A DNA stretch of 13,762 nt from Enteractinococcus sp. (GTDB lineage: Bacteria; Actinomycetota; Actinomycetes; Actinomycetales; Micrococcaceae): assembly GCA_029267455.1 (NCBI GenBank), contig JAJUIX010000007.1, positions 1 through 13,762 on the forward strand, given 5' to 3'. The first letter of the stretch is position 1, and each line of letters begins with the position of its first letter. This document shows, one piece after another, positions 1 through 5,957 of this stretch. A model generated the notes under the pieces. That model was not told where the DNA came from and made no database searches. It saw only the letters and a list, made by a program, of their open reading frames with translations. Position numbers and translations under genes: made by a program.

Positions 1-1
1 G

Positions 2-631
2 ATGGGCTGGCAAGAGGCCGGCGCAGAATGGCTGCACTTGGTCGATTTAGATGCAGCATTCGGCCACGGCAACAACCGGGAGATCATCCGCCGCATCACC
101 AGTGAACTCGGTATCAAAATAGAGCTATCCGGAGGTCTCCGCGACGATGCATCGCTAGACGAGGCACTCGCCATGGGGGCAACCCGAGTCAATCTCGGCA
201 CAGCGGCGCTAGAAAACCCGGAATGGACCGCCGATGTTATCGCGAAATACGGTGACAAGATCGCAGTGGGACTCGATGTCCGTGGTGAAAAGCTCGCCAC
301 CCGCGGTTGGGTCGAAGAAGGCGGGAATCTATGGGATGTACTAGACCGTTTAGAAGCGGCAGGTTGTTCACGGTACGTGGTCACAGATATCACAAAAGAC
401 GGCACGCTCAGCGGCCCCAACACCGAACTCCTCGTCAAGATTGCCACCCAGACCGGTAAACCGGTTATCGCCTCGGGCGGTATCTCGACACTTGATGATA
501 TTGCCAAACTGTCAGCCATGGTAGATCAGGGTATCGAGGGAGCCATCATTGGAAAAGCTCTCTATGCCGGCCAATTTACGCTGCAACAAGCACTACAAGT
601 CGCAGCCGGAAGCTCCGTGAGCAACGATTAA
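2..631 (+). CDS. priA: Bifunctional phosphoribosyl isomerase PriA (HisA/TrpF), 5'-truncated
   Basis: TIM-barrel isomerase that in actinobacteria converts both ProFAR (histidine pathway, HisA) and phosphoribosylanthranilate (tryptophan pathway, TrpF); cytosolic. The 209 visible residues match the family from about residue 40 onward: [10 protein letters not shown] near residues 12-21, ELSGGLRDD 41-49, [10 protein letters not shown] 64-73, TDITKDGT 128-135 with the second catalytic Asp, and IASGGIS and [10 protein letters not shown] toward the C-terminus. The R-G-W element at 101-103 corresponds to the Arg/Trp of M. tuberculosis PriA that supports dual-substrate use, so PriA is preferred over plain HisA. 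The first codon here is an internal Met; the true start and about 35-40 N-terminal residues, including the first catalytic Asp, lie left of the window. It ends in TAA six bases before the next gene, so the two are probably co-transcribed. hisF does not follow it, unlike in mycobacteria. Confidence 0.95.
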   Translation: MGWQEAGAEWLHLVDLDAAFGHGNNREIIRRITSELGIKIELSGGLRDDASLDEALAMGATRVNLGTAALENPEWTADVIAKYGDKIAVGLDVRGEKLATRGWVEEGGNLWDVLDRLEAAGCSRYVVTDITKDGTLSGPNTELLVKIATQTGKPVIASGGISTLDDIAKLSAMVDQGIEGAIIGKALYAGQFTLQQALQVAAGSSVSND

Positions 632-637
632 GGTTCT

Positions 638-1561
638 ATGCCAGACAACCCACAATTACCCGGACACATCCAAGCGGCTATCGACCGCAACTTAGCTCAG
701 CAAAACCGCGATGCCTTCGGGCGTCCAGCAGACTCCGCAGGCACCACCTGGGAGGGTCGAGATCTCACCGGTCCGGGCATTGAAGGCTCAGCAAACCCGC
801 TGCACGCATTCGATACGGATGACGGTCTAGAAGACGAGGCGTGGACCAAGGTCAGTCAGGAACTGATTGATGGTACGGCCAATGAAAAAGACGTGTTCAA
901 AGTGCTGGAGAACATTCGAGTCTTTGCTGCCGTGGTCCCAACCGTGGCGAAGAGTTCCACCCAGACTCGTGTTGATGACCAAGGCAACGAGTATAGTATC
1001 GAGACCGATAAAGAAGCTGACGTTGCATTGGTCTCACTGAAAGCGGCCGACGGTCGGGGCGCACTACCAGTCTTTACATCCATCCCAAAATTGACCGACT
1101 GGCATAAAGAGGCACGTCCCGTTGCCGTCTGGATGCCACGAGCGTGCCTGAGCGCGGTCGATGAGGGTAACGATCTCGTGGTGATCGATCCGGGGGCGCA
1201 TCTGACATATGTAGTGCGCCGACCTGAAGTGTACGCCCTTGCCCAGCAACAACAATGGACACCCTCCTACGAGGATGTCCAGATTGCCCAAGAGCTATCC
1301 GCCTTGACTGATTTGGTCCCGGGACTAGCTCAGTTAGCCATGGCACCGGGCCGAGGGGTAGCTACCCAAACCGCAGACGGCAAAGTTGTTGGCGGCGGGG
1401 GAGCAGGTCCAGAACTGGCGCTAGTGGCCACCCCACACGATCCCCAGGACACGGTGGGAAACAAGCTCATGCTCGCCACGCTGCAGTCGCTGATCGCTGA
1501 CCAACCATTACTTGCTGAACGGGCCGACACGGTCGAGATCGTGCTAGGCGACGTCAACTAG
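638..1561 (+). CDS. SseB family protein
   Basis: A 307-residue soluble protein with no signal peptide or membrane segment. The central part (about residues 60-195) resembles the SseB N-terminal domain: an acidic helix, a strand such as VFAAVVPTV, then ALPVFTSIPKLTDWH near 142-156 and a VIDPGA segment. Biochemical function is unknown; the name comes from the E. coli enhanced-serine-sensitivity gene, and actinobacterial members often sit beside priA. The N-terminal 55 residues are polar and low in conserved features, and a Gly-rich stretch (GGGGAG) near 253-258 looks like a linker. The start is ATG with AAGG 4 bases upstream, overlapping the priA stop, which suggests the same transcript. The gene converges on the marR gene with one base between the stops, so no independent terminator fits between them. 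Confidence 0.8.
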   Translation: MPDNPQLPGHIQAAIDRNLAQQNRDAFGRPADSAGTTWEGRDLTGPGIEGSANPLHAFDTDDGLEDEAWTKVSQELIDGTANEKDVFKVLENIRVFAAVVPTVAKSSTQTRVDDQGNEYSIETDKEADVALVSLKAADGRGALPVFTSIPKLTDWHKEARPVAVWMPRACLSAVDEGNDLVVIDPGAHLTYVVRRPEVYALAQQQQWTPSYEDVQIAQELSALTDLVPGLAQLAMAPGRGVATQTADGKVVGGGGAGPELALVATPHDPQDTVGNKLMLATLQSLIADQPLLAERADTVEIVLGDVN

Positions 1562-1562
1562 G

Positions 1563-2048
1563 TTAGTCTTCGCTCACTTCGTCAAGATTTGCTGAAACCT
1601 GCGAAAAGATTTGGTGTAGTTCGGCCAGTTGTTCCTCTGACACCACATCGGTAAACAGCTGCTTGACGCCTTTTGCATGGATGATTGAGGCGCGCCGGAA
1701 CATGGTACGTCCTTCCGAAGTCAGTTCCGCTTCCCAAGCGCGTCCGTCATCTTGACATTTCACTCGGTTGACCAGACCGCGATCTGTCAGGACTTTAACC
1801 TGGTAAGTCAACCGAGACGGGGAAAAGACGATGGCATCGGCAAGCTGTCCCATCCGCATTTTTCCGTCGGGCGCTTCAGACAGCAGCAGCAACATGTTGT
1901 ATTCGCTTAAGGTCAGACCTACTTGCTGCTTGAGACGCTTTTCTAATCGATCCAGCAACCGGGCCGTGGTCTCGAAATACATTCGGAACGCCGGACCAAG
2001 CGGCTGCTGCAACTCGTCATTGGTCAGTTCCGTTAAGGAGTTGGTCAA
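1563..2048 (-). CDS. MarR family transcriptional regulator
   Basis: A 161-residue winged-helix repressor, normal length for MarR proteins, which bind palindromes as dimers and release DNA on ligand binding. N- and C-terminal helices (about 10-45 and 115-158) would form the dimer interface; the winged helix runs from LTLSEYNMLLLLSEAP (45-60) through GQLADAIVFSPSRLTYQVKVL (67-87) to the wing DDGRAWEAELTSEGR (100-114), a variant of the usual D-x-R-G wing. One Cys lies at 98, just before the wing. The start codon is TTG, chosen because a strong Shine-Dalgarno sequence, GAGGTGA, lies 7 bases upstream. This start lies inside the FMN reductase gene (32-base overlap), so translation is probably coupled. 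As the last gene of the monooxygenase operon it is the obvious candidate to bind the palindrome in front of that operon. The inducer cannot be read from the sequence. Confidence 0.9.
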   Translation of the reverse strand: MTNSLTELTNDELQQPLGPAFRMYFETTARLLDRLEKRLKQQVGLTLSEYNMLLLLSEAPDGKMRMGQLADAIVFSPSRLTYQVKVLTDRGLVNRVKCQDDGRAWEAELTSEGRTMFRRASIIHAKGVKQLFTDVVSEEQLAELHQIFSQVSANLDEVSED

Positions 2049-2724
2049 AAGGAATCACCTCTAAATCTTTAGGTTGTGACGGCGCGCGCCGCGGCCGCGG
2101 ATCAAGACGCGCGGTTACGTCAGCAAGCTCGTCACCGGCATGAGCGATGCGTCGGCTTAAATATGCTTCATTCGACTCCGCATCCTGGGTGTCTTGCCCA
2201 CCGTTAGCAGAGCCCCAGTCCTCAGTTGCGGCGTATACACCAGTTGGCATCACTCGCATACGCAGGTAGGAAAACAACGGACGCATGGCATTATCAATGA
2301 CTAACGAGTGACGCGGACTGCCTCCGGTAGCTCCCAGTTGAACTGGTACACCTATCAAGGCGTCGTTTTCGATAAGATCCCAGAAGGATTTGAATAACCC
2401 TGAGTAAGACGCCTTGAATACCGGTGAAACAGCAATAATAGTGTCAGCTTGTTCGACCTCATTAATCATCGCGGAGAGTTTTTCGGACCGGCTAAATGTC
2501 ACCATTGAATCTGCGATGTCAGTAGCGACCTCACGTAGCTCAAAATGATGGATGACCGGACGATAGCCACGTTGTGCCAAAGCATCTGCGGTAGCTTGGC
2601 TTAACTGTTTGGCCAACATTGATGTTGAGCTCGGATCGCTCAGGCCGGCAGCAATGACAGCGACATGGCGGGTATCCGGAGTGAACGGATCCGTCGATTC
2701 ATATGCTGTTTCCAAGTTCTTCAC
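2017..2724 (-). CDS. NAD(P)H-dependent FMN reductase, CE1759-type partner of a luciferase-like monooxygenase
   Basis: A 235-residue flavodoxin-fold reductase (NADPH-dependent FMN reductase family) that would supply reduced FMN to the adjacent monooxygenase. The phosphate-binding loop is AAGLSDPSSTSMLA near residues 26-39; the second flavin-contact loop is VSPVFKASYSGLFKSFWDL near 99-117, followed by LGATGGSPRH. The C-terminal 40 residues are Pro/Arg-rich and outside the core. The start as given is GTG at 2724; GGGGAG lies only one base upstream, which is too close, so an in-frame TTG three codons downstream (10-base spacing) is an alternative. It lies 36 bases after the monooxygenase gene on the same strand. 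A TATACT hexamer (minus strand, 2740-2745) sits in that gap but has no good -35, so an internal promoter is not claimed. The pairing is known from Corynebacterium efficiens CE1758/CE1759. Confidence 0.9.
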   Translation of the reverse strand: MKNLETAYESTDPFTPDTRHVAVIAAGLSDPSSTSMLAKQLSQATADALAQRGYRPVIHHFELREVATDIADSMVTFSRSEKLSAMINEVEQADTIIAVSPVFKASYSGLFKSFWDLIENDALIGVPVQLGATGGSPRHSLVIDNAMRPLFSYLRMRVMPTGVYAATEDWGSANGGQDTQDAESNEAYLSRRIAHAGDELADVTARLDPRPRRAPSQPKDLEVIPFDQLLNGTDQ

Positions 2725-2760
2725 ACTCCCCGGTAGATGAGTATAGTCGCTGGTGACTTG

Positions 2761-3927
2761 CTAATTTGATTCGGTTTCTTTGGCTTTGGCTTTTTCACGA
2801 TCCAAGAATGCTTGAGAGCCCTGGCCACCTCCGGCGATCGGTGCATTGCCGGCGGCCTTTCGGGCTTTAAGAAATTCGTGGGTTGGGGCTTCTGGCACAT
2901 CATCGGGACGATTCTTGGCAAATTCCTCGCGCAACACCGGCAGCACTTTTTCACCGAAGAGATCAATCTGCTCCAACACAGTCTTCGTTGGGAGACCTGC
3001 GTGGTCTATCAAGAACATTTGGCGCTGATAGTCTCCGACCCAGTCACGGAATTCCAGCGTCCGTTCGATAACTTGTTGAGGGGATCCCACGGTCAGCGGA
3101 GTCATTTTCGTGAAATCTTCCATGGATGGACCGTGTCCGTAGACTGGTGCGTTATCAAAGTATGGACGGAATTCATTCCAAGCATCCTGGGACTTTTCAC
3201 GCATGAAGGCTTGCCCGCCCAGTGCGACATAAGCCTGATGTGCCTTGCCATGCCCGTAGTATTCATAGCGCTGGCGGTATAGACGCACCATCTGGATGAC
3301 GTGTTCTTTATTCCAAAAGATGTTGTTATGGAAAAAGCCGTCCCCATAATACGCGGCTTGTTCTGCGATCTCGGGAGACCTGATAGAGCCATGCCAGACA
3401 AATGGAGGAACATCGTCTAAGGGACGCGGTGTGGCCGTAAACTGCTGCAACGGTGTGCGGAAGCGGCCTTCCCAGTCGACCTCTTCTTCGCGCCATAACC
3501 TGTACAGCAGGTTATAGTTTTCGACAGCCAAGGGGATGCCCTGGCGAATGTCCTTGCCAAACCAAGGATAGACCGGACCGGTGTTTCCGCGGCCCATGGT
3601 CAAATCTACGCGACCATCAGCAAGATGTTGGAGGTAGGCATAGTCCTCTGCCAAGCGCACGGGGTCCATGGTGGTAATGAGTGTCGTGGCAGTCGACAGA
3701 ATCAAGTTTTCGGTCTGAGCTGCTAGATAGGCCAGAAGAACCGGCGGGTTGCCTGGGGCAACAAAGGGTGGGTTGTGGTGTTGTCCGGTAGCAAAGACCT
3801 CGAAGCCCGCTTGTTCTGCGTGCTTAGCAATCTTGACGGTGTCTTTGATGCGTTGATGTTCTGAGGGGGCCTTACCAGTGTGTGGATCTGGAGTGATGTC
3901 CCCGATAGTAAATACGCCGAATTGCAT
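2761..3927 (-). CDS. Luciferase-like flavin-dependent monooxygenase, CE1758-type
   Basis: A 388-residue TIM-barrel oxygenase of the bacterial luciferase-like family, which uses reduced flavin and O2 to oxidise an organic substrate. Seen in order: MQFGVFTIGDI at the N-terminus (first barrel strand), FATGQHHNPPF near 45-55 (the E/Q-H-H type active-site segment of the family), ILSTATTLITTMDPVRLAEDYA near 76-97, GRVDLTMGRG near 105-114, and PPFVWHGSIRSPEIAEQAA near 175-193. The last 45 residues are charged and Gly-rich and lie outside the barrel. The ATG start has AAGGGG 9 bases upstream; another ATG 8 bases upstream is out of frame. It is first in an operon with its FMN reductase and a MarR regulator. 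FMN rather than F420 is inferred from the partner reductase. The substrate is unknown; alkanesulfonates, aromatics or xenobiotics are possible. Confidence 0.9.
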   Translation of the reverse strand: MQFGVFTIGDITPDPHTGKAPSEHQRIKDTVKIAKHAEQAGFEVFATGQHHNPPFVAPGNPPVLLAYLAAQTENLILSTATTLITTMDPVRLAEDYAYLQHLADGRVDLTMGRGNTGPVYPWFGKDIRQGIPLAVENYNLLYRLWREEEVDWEGRFRTPLQQFTATPRPLDDVPPFVWHGSIRSPEIAEQAAYYGDGFFHNNIFWNKEHVIQMVRLYRQRYEYYGHGKAHQAYVALGGQAFMREKSQDAWNEFRPYFDNAPVYGHGPSMEDFTKMTPLTVGSPQQVIERTLEFRDWVGDYQRQMFLIDHAGLPTKTVLEQIDLFGEKVLPVLREEFAKNRPDDVPEAPTHEFLKARKAAGNAPIAGGGQGSQAFLDREKAKAKETESN

Positions 3928-3974
3928 TGCTGCATTCCCCTTAAAATTATCTGCTTCAAAACTGAACTAGTAAC

Positions 3975-4003
3975 AGTCTAGCGAGGAAGACAAAGTATTT
4001 CAA
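3975..4003 (-). promoter_or_regulatory. Promoter of the monooxygenase-reductase-marR operon
   Basis: On the minus strand, -35 TTGAAA (3998-4003), a 17-base spacer and -10 TAGACT (3975-3980) form a good SigA-type promoter. It predicts a transcript start near 3968 and a leader of about 40 bases before the ATG at 3927. The -35 lies wholly inside the palindrome described next. Confidence 0.7.
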
Positions 4004-4013
4004 ATCTGAAATA
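3996..4013. promoter_or_regulatory. Perfect 18-bp palindrome, probable MarR operator
   Basis: TATTTCA-AATC-TGAAATA is a perfect inverted repeat with 7-base arms and a 4-base centre. Its size, A/T-rich symmetry and position across the -35 of the leftward promoter fit a MarR dimer site. On the plus strand its right arm also supplies CTGAAA, a possible -35 for a rightward promoter with -10 TAAAAT at 4030-4035 (18-base spacer), so one bound protein could affect both directions. That MarR binds here is an inference. Confidence 0.6.
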
Positions 4014-4094
4014 AATCATTGTGAGAGTCTAAAATAAGTGTCGCACGAGTGGATCCGGTTGTATATGCTTCTGGGCGATTACCCGGTCAAATTC

Positions 4095-4122
4095 TTGGTG
4101 AATACTCGAGAGCCACTAGGCT
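4095..4122 (+). promoter_or_regulatory. Probable promoter for a leaderless nudix mRNA
   Basis: TTGGTG (4095-4100), a 16-base spacer and TAGGCT (4117-4122) lie immediately before the nudix ATG. Seven bases after the -10 comes the A of that ATG (4130), the spacing expected if the transcript starts at the start codon. The lack of a Shine-Dalgarno sequence agrees with this. Confidence 0.45.
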
Positions 4123-4129
4123 GTCTACT

Positions 4130-4579
4130 ATGCAACGCTCACTGTCTCAACCTGTGGTGGTTGGTGCGGCCATTCTTGATGATGCAACTCGCCCAACCCA
4201 AATGTTGGCTGCCCGACGAAAAGCACCGAAGTCTCTTGCGGGTTACTGGGAGTTTCCGGGCGGCAAGGTCGAAGACCATGAGTCATTCAGAGCCGGTTTG
4301 CGACGTGAAGTCTCCGAAGAGCTGGGTGTTCATGTTGAGGTCCTTGACTTAATTGTGGCGCCCTCCGAAGATGGCTGGCCCTTAGATAATGGCATGAATA
4401 TGCATGTGTACACCGCTGTGATCACCTCGGGCAAACCTCAACCCTTAATCGAACACGACCGCCTTGTGTGGGTTGCGCTCAACGACGCTGAATTGCACGC
4501 GCTGGAATGGATCCCAGCCGATCGCCCGATCATTGACGCTATTCTGCGTCAGCTTAAGCCAACGCGTACTTCGGCTTAA
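4130..4579 (+). CDS. Nudix hydrolase, MutT-like
   Basis: A 149-residue pyrophosphohydrolase that would cleave nucleoside diphosphate-X compounds; the MutT-like size and the WEFPGGKVE segment (40-48) suggest NTP-pool cleaning such as removal of 8-oxo-dGTP. The Nudix box is complete at residues 45-67: G-x5-E-x7-R-E-V-x-E-E-L-G-V, with the metal-binding R59, E60, E63 and E64 all present. The reading frame stays open upstream to a GTG at 4049, but the family fold begins with VVVGAAILDD (9-18), and the ATG at 4130 lies where a leaderless transcript would begin, so I take that start. Its 3' end meets the CitE-like gene 19 bases away on the opposite strand. Link to the neighbouring operons is not evident. 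Exact substrate cannot be told from sequence. Confidence 0.88.
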   Translation: MQRSLSQPVVVGAAILDDATRPTQMLAARRKAPKSLAGYWEFPGGKVEDHESFRAGLRREVSEELGVHVEVLDLIVAPSEDGWPLDNGMNMHVYTAVITSGKPQPLIEHDRLVWVALNDAELHALEWIPADRPIIDAILRQLKPTRTSA

Positions 4580-4630
4580 CACAGCCGATGCACAGTGCCT
4601 ATGGGTTGGAGCGGGAAAGCTTTTCCGCTC
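4571..4630. other. Two hairpins at the convergent nudix/citE ends
   Basis: TCGGCT and AGCCGA (4571-4576 and 4583-4588) form a 6-bp stem across the nudix stop. GAGCGGGAAA and TTTTCCGCTC (4609-4618 and 4621-4630) form a near-perfect 10-bp stem with one G-T pair inside the last codons of the CitE-like gene. Neither is followed by a T-run, so intrinsic termination is doubtful; they may simply protect or pause the two converging transcripts. Confidence 0.3.
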
Positions 4631-5453
4631 GCTGGACTATATTTTGTGCATGGGCGATGAGTGGTCCGTCAACCATACTTCCGCGGAATTGGAAAACACC
4701 TTTGTGATGGGGAACTTCCGCAAGGAGGGCTCGGGCATACTCGAGCTCTTCTTCGGTGGGAGTATAGGCCTGGCGGATCACTGCAACTTGAGCAGGATGA
4801 ATGCACGCCTTCGCTGTCCAACCGCTGGCCACGGCATCTTGAGCTTCCGCAATGAATTGATCGGTGGGGGACAGGTCGGTATGGATGGTGTCGATGCTGG
4901 CTTTGTCATGTGCCGCCGCAGCCAGTAGTACTTGGGCACGAGCAAAACGCGGAACATCTCGGTAGGTGCCGTCGGCAAAACGTGAAGACGAGCCACCAGT
5001 GGAAACCATCAAATCCTCAGATCCCCACATCAATGCCATCACTGAGCCATGCTGAGCAATATCGCTTGCTGCAATCACCCCGGCTGCAGTCTCACATAGA
5101 GCAATTAGACCGACGTCAGGCAGTGCAGTTGCCACCGCGTCGATGTCAGCAACCTTTTCAACCTTGGGTACCATCACATAGCGCACGGCCGTCTCGGCCA
5201 GTACCGCAATGTCCTCGGTAAAATCCCCCTCGGCAACGGGGTTTATGCGCACTACCGTGCGGGCCGCGGTTGCCGGATCGAGGGTGGCAAGATGCTCCTG
5301 CAGGGCGGCTCGTGCCGCTGGACGATCCGAGGGGGAAACAGCGTCTTCCAAATCAATAATAATCGCATCGGAACGCTCATAGGCCTTTGCATAGCGTTCT
5401 GGACGGTCTGCCGGTACAAAAAGGAGGGCGGGACCGAGATCAAAGGTGGTCAT
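4599..5453 (-). CDS. CitE-like CoA-ester lyase (HpcH/HpaI aldolase family)
   Basis: A 284-residue TIM-barrel lyase that cleaves 3-hydroxyacyl-CoA esters to acetyl-CoA plus an oxo-acid. Motifs: ALLFVPADRPERY (9-21), DLEDAV (34-39), VRIN (68-71), VMVPKVE (93-99), CETAAGV (120-126) and WGSEDLMVSTGG (143-154); E121 and D147 match the family's Mg ligands. It is the positional and sequence counterpart of M. tuberculosis Rv2498c, described as acting on citramalyl-CoA, malyl-CoA-type and (R)-HMG-CoA esters, which fits the end of leucine or itaconate breakdown; exact specificity here is inferred. The frame is open to 5510, but the ATG at 5453 is chosen because AAAGG lies 7 bases upstream and the family N-terminus starts here. 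It overlaps the maoC-like stop as ATGA, so the two are translationally coupled. It is the last gene of the operon. Confidence 0.88.
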   Translation of the reverse strand: MTTFDLGPALLFVPADRPERYAKAYERSDAIIIDLEDAVSPSDRPAARAALQEHLATLDPATAARTVVRINPVAEGDFTEDIAVLAETAVRYVMVPKVEKVADIDAVATALPDVGLIALCETAAGVIAASDIAQHGSVMALMWGSEDLMVSTGGSSSRFADGTYRDVPRFARAQVLLAAAAHDKASIDTIHTDLSPTDQFIAEAQDAVASGWTAKACIHPAQVAVIRQAYTPTEEELEYARALLAEVPHHKGVFQFRGSMVDGPLIAHAQNIVQRAEKLSRSNP

Positions 5454-5950
5454 GAAGTCGCCTTTCGATGGTGGTCTTCGGACTCCCAGAGCAATGTGGA
5501 ACGAACACATTCGGCCACAACATCTCCATGCTGATTTCGGCCCAAGTGCCGAAACTTGATGATGCCCTGGCCTGGCCGCGATGAGGAGAGCCGCTTGTCT
5601 AAGATCTCAGTTTCGGTGTAGAGCGTATCGCCGTGATATAGCGGTTTAGGAAAATTCACAGCTTCAAAACCGAGGTTAGCCACAATAGTGCCTTGCGTTA
5701 GCTGTGCTACCGAGGCGCCAACGATCGTAGACAAAGTGAACATCGAATTGACGAGTGGCTGTCCAAATTCTTGTTGTGACGACCAGTGCGCATCCAGATG
5801 CAAGGATTGGGTGTTCATGGTCATAGTGGTGAATGCGACGTTATCCGCCTCGGTGACGGTGCGTCCCGGCGCGTGCTGATACACGGTTCCGACTTCGATT
5901 TCATCGTAGTACAGGCCGCGCTGCTGGATGATCTTTGGTTCTTGTGACAT
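5450..5950 (-). CDS. MaoC-like (R)-specific hydratase
   Basis: A 166-residue hot-dog-fold protein of the MaoC dehydratase family that adds water to an enoyl-CoA. The fold is visible from YYDEIEVGTVYQ (14-25) to STLLW near the end. The catalytic D-x4-H of typical (R)-hydratases appears as N46-x4-H51 (NTQSLH), so the Asp is replaced by Asn while the His is kept; S69 after FGQPLVN matches the conserved Ser. M. tuberculosis has a MaoC protein (Rv2499c) at the same place, linked to itaconyl-CoA or methylglutaconyl-CoA hydration, so it probably replaces the crotonase-type hydratase of standard leucine breakdown. The ATG at 5950 has AGGA 5 bases upstream and lies 7 bases after the dehydrogenase stop; an in-frame ATG at 5980 would overlap that gene. 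The gene ends in ATGA with the lyase gene. Confidence 0.85.
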   Translation of the reverse strand: MSQEPKIIQQRGLYYDEIEVGTVYQHAPGRTVTEADNVAFTTMTMNTQSLHLDAHWSSQQEFGQPLVNSMFTLSTIVGASVAQLTQGTIVANLGFEAVNFPKPLYHGDTLYTETEILDKRLSSSRPGQGIIKFRHLGRNQHGDVVAECVRSTLLWESEDHHRKATS

Positions 5951-5957
5951 GGGCTTC

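Noticed and set aside
2740..2745. TATACT hexamer before the FMN reductase gene as an internal promoter
   Set aside because: No acceptable -35 at 16-18 bases, and the gene is only 36 bases from its upstream operon partner.
2812..3282. 156-codon open frame opposite the monooxygenase gene
   Set aside because: Antisense shadow of a gene with strong family motifs; composition is not protein-like and no start signals precede it.
4464..4928. 154-codon open frame on the plus strand across the nudix and CitE-like ends
   Set aside because: It runs antisense to the CitE-like gene and out of frame with the nudix gene, its product resembles nothing, and both overlapped genes have full family motifs.
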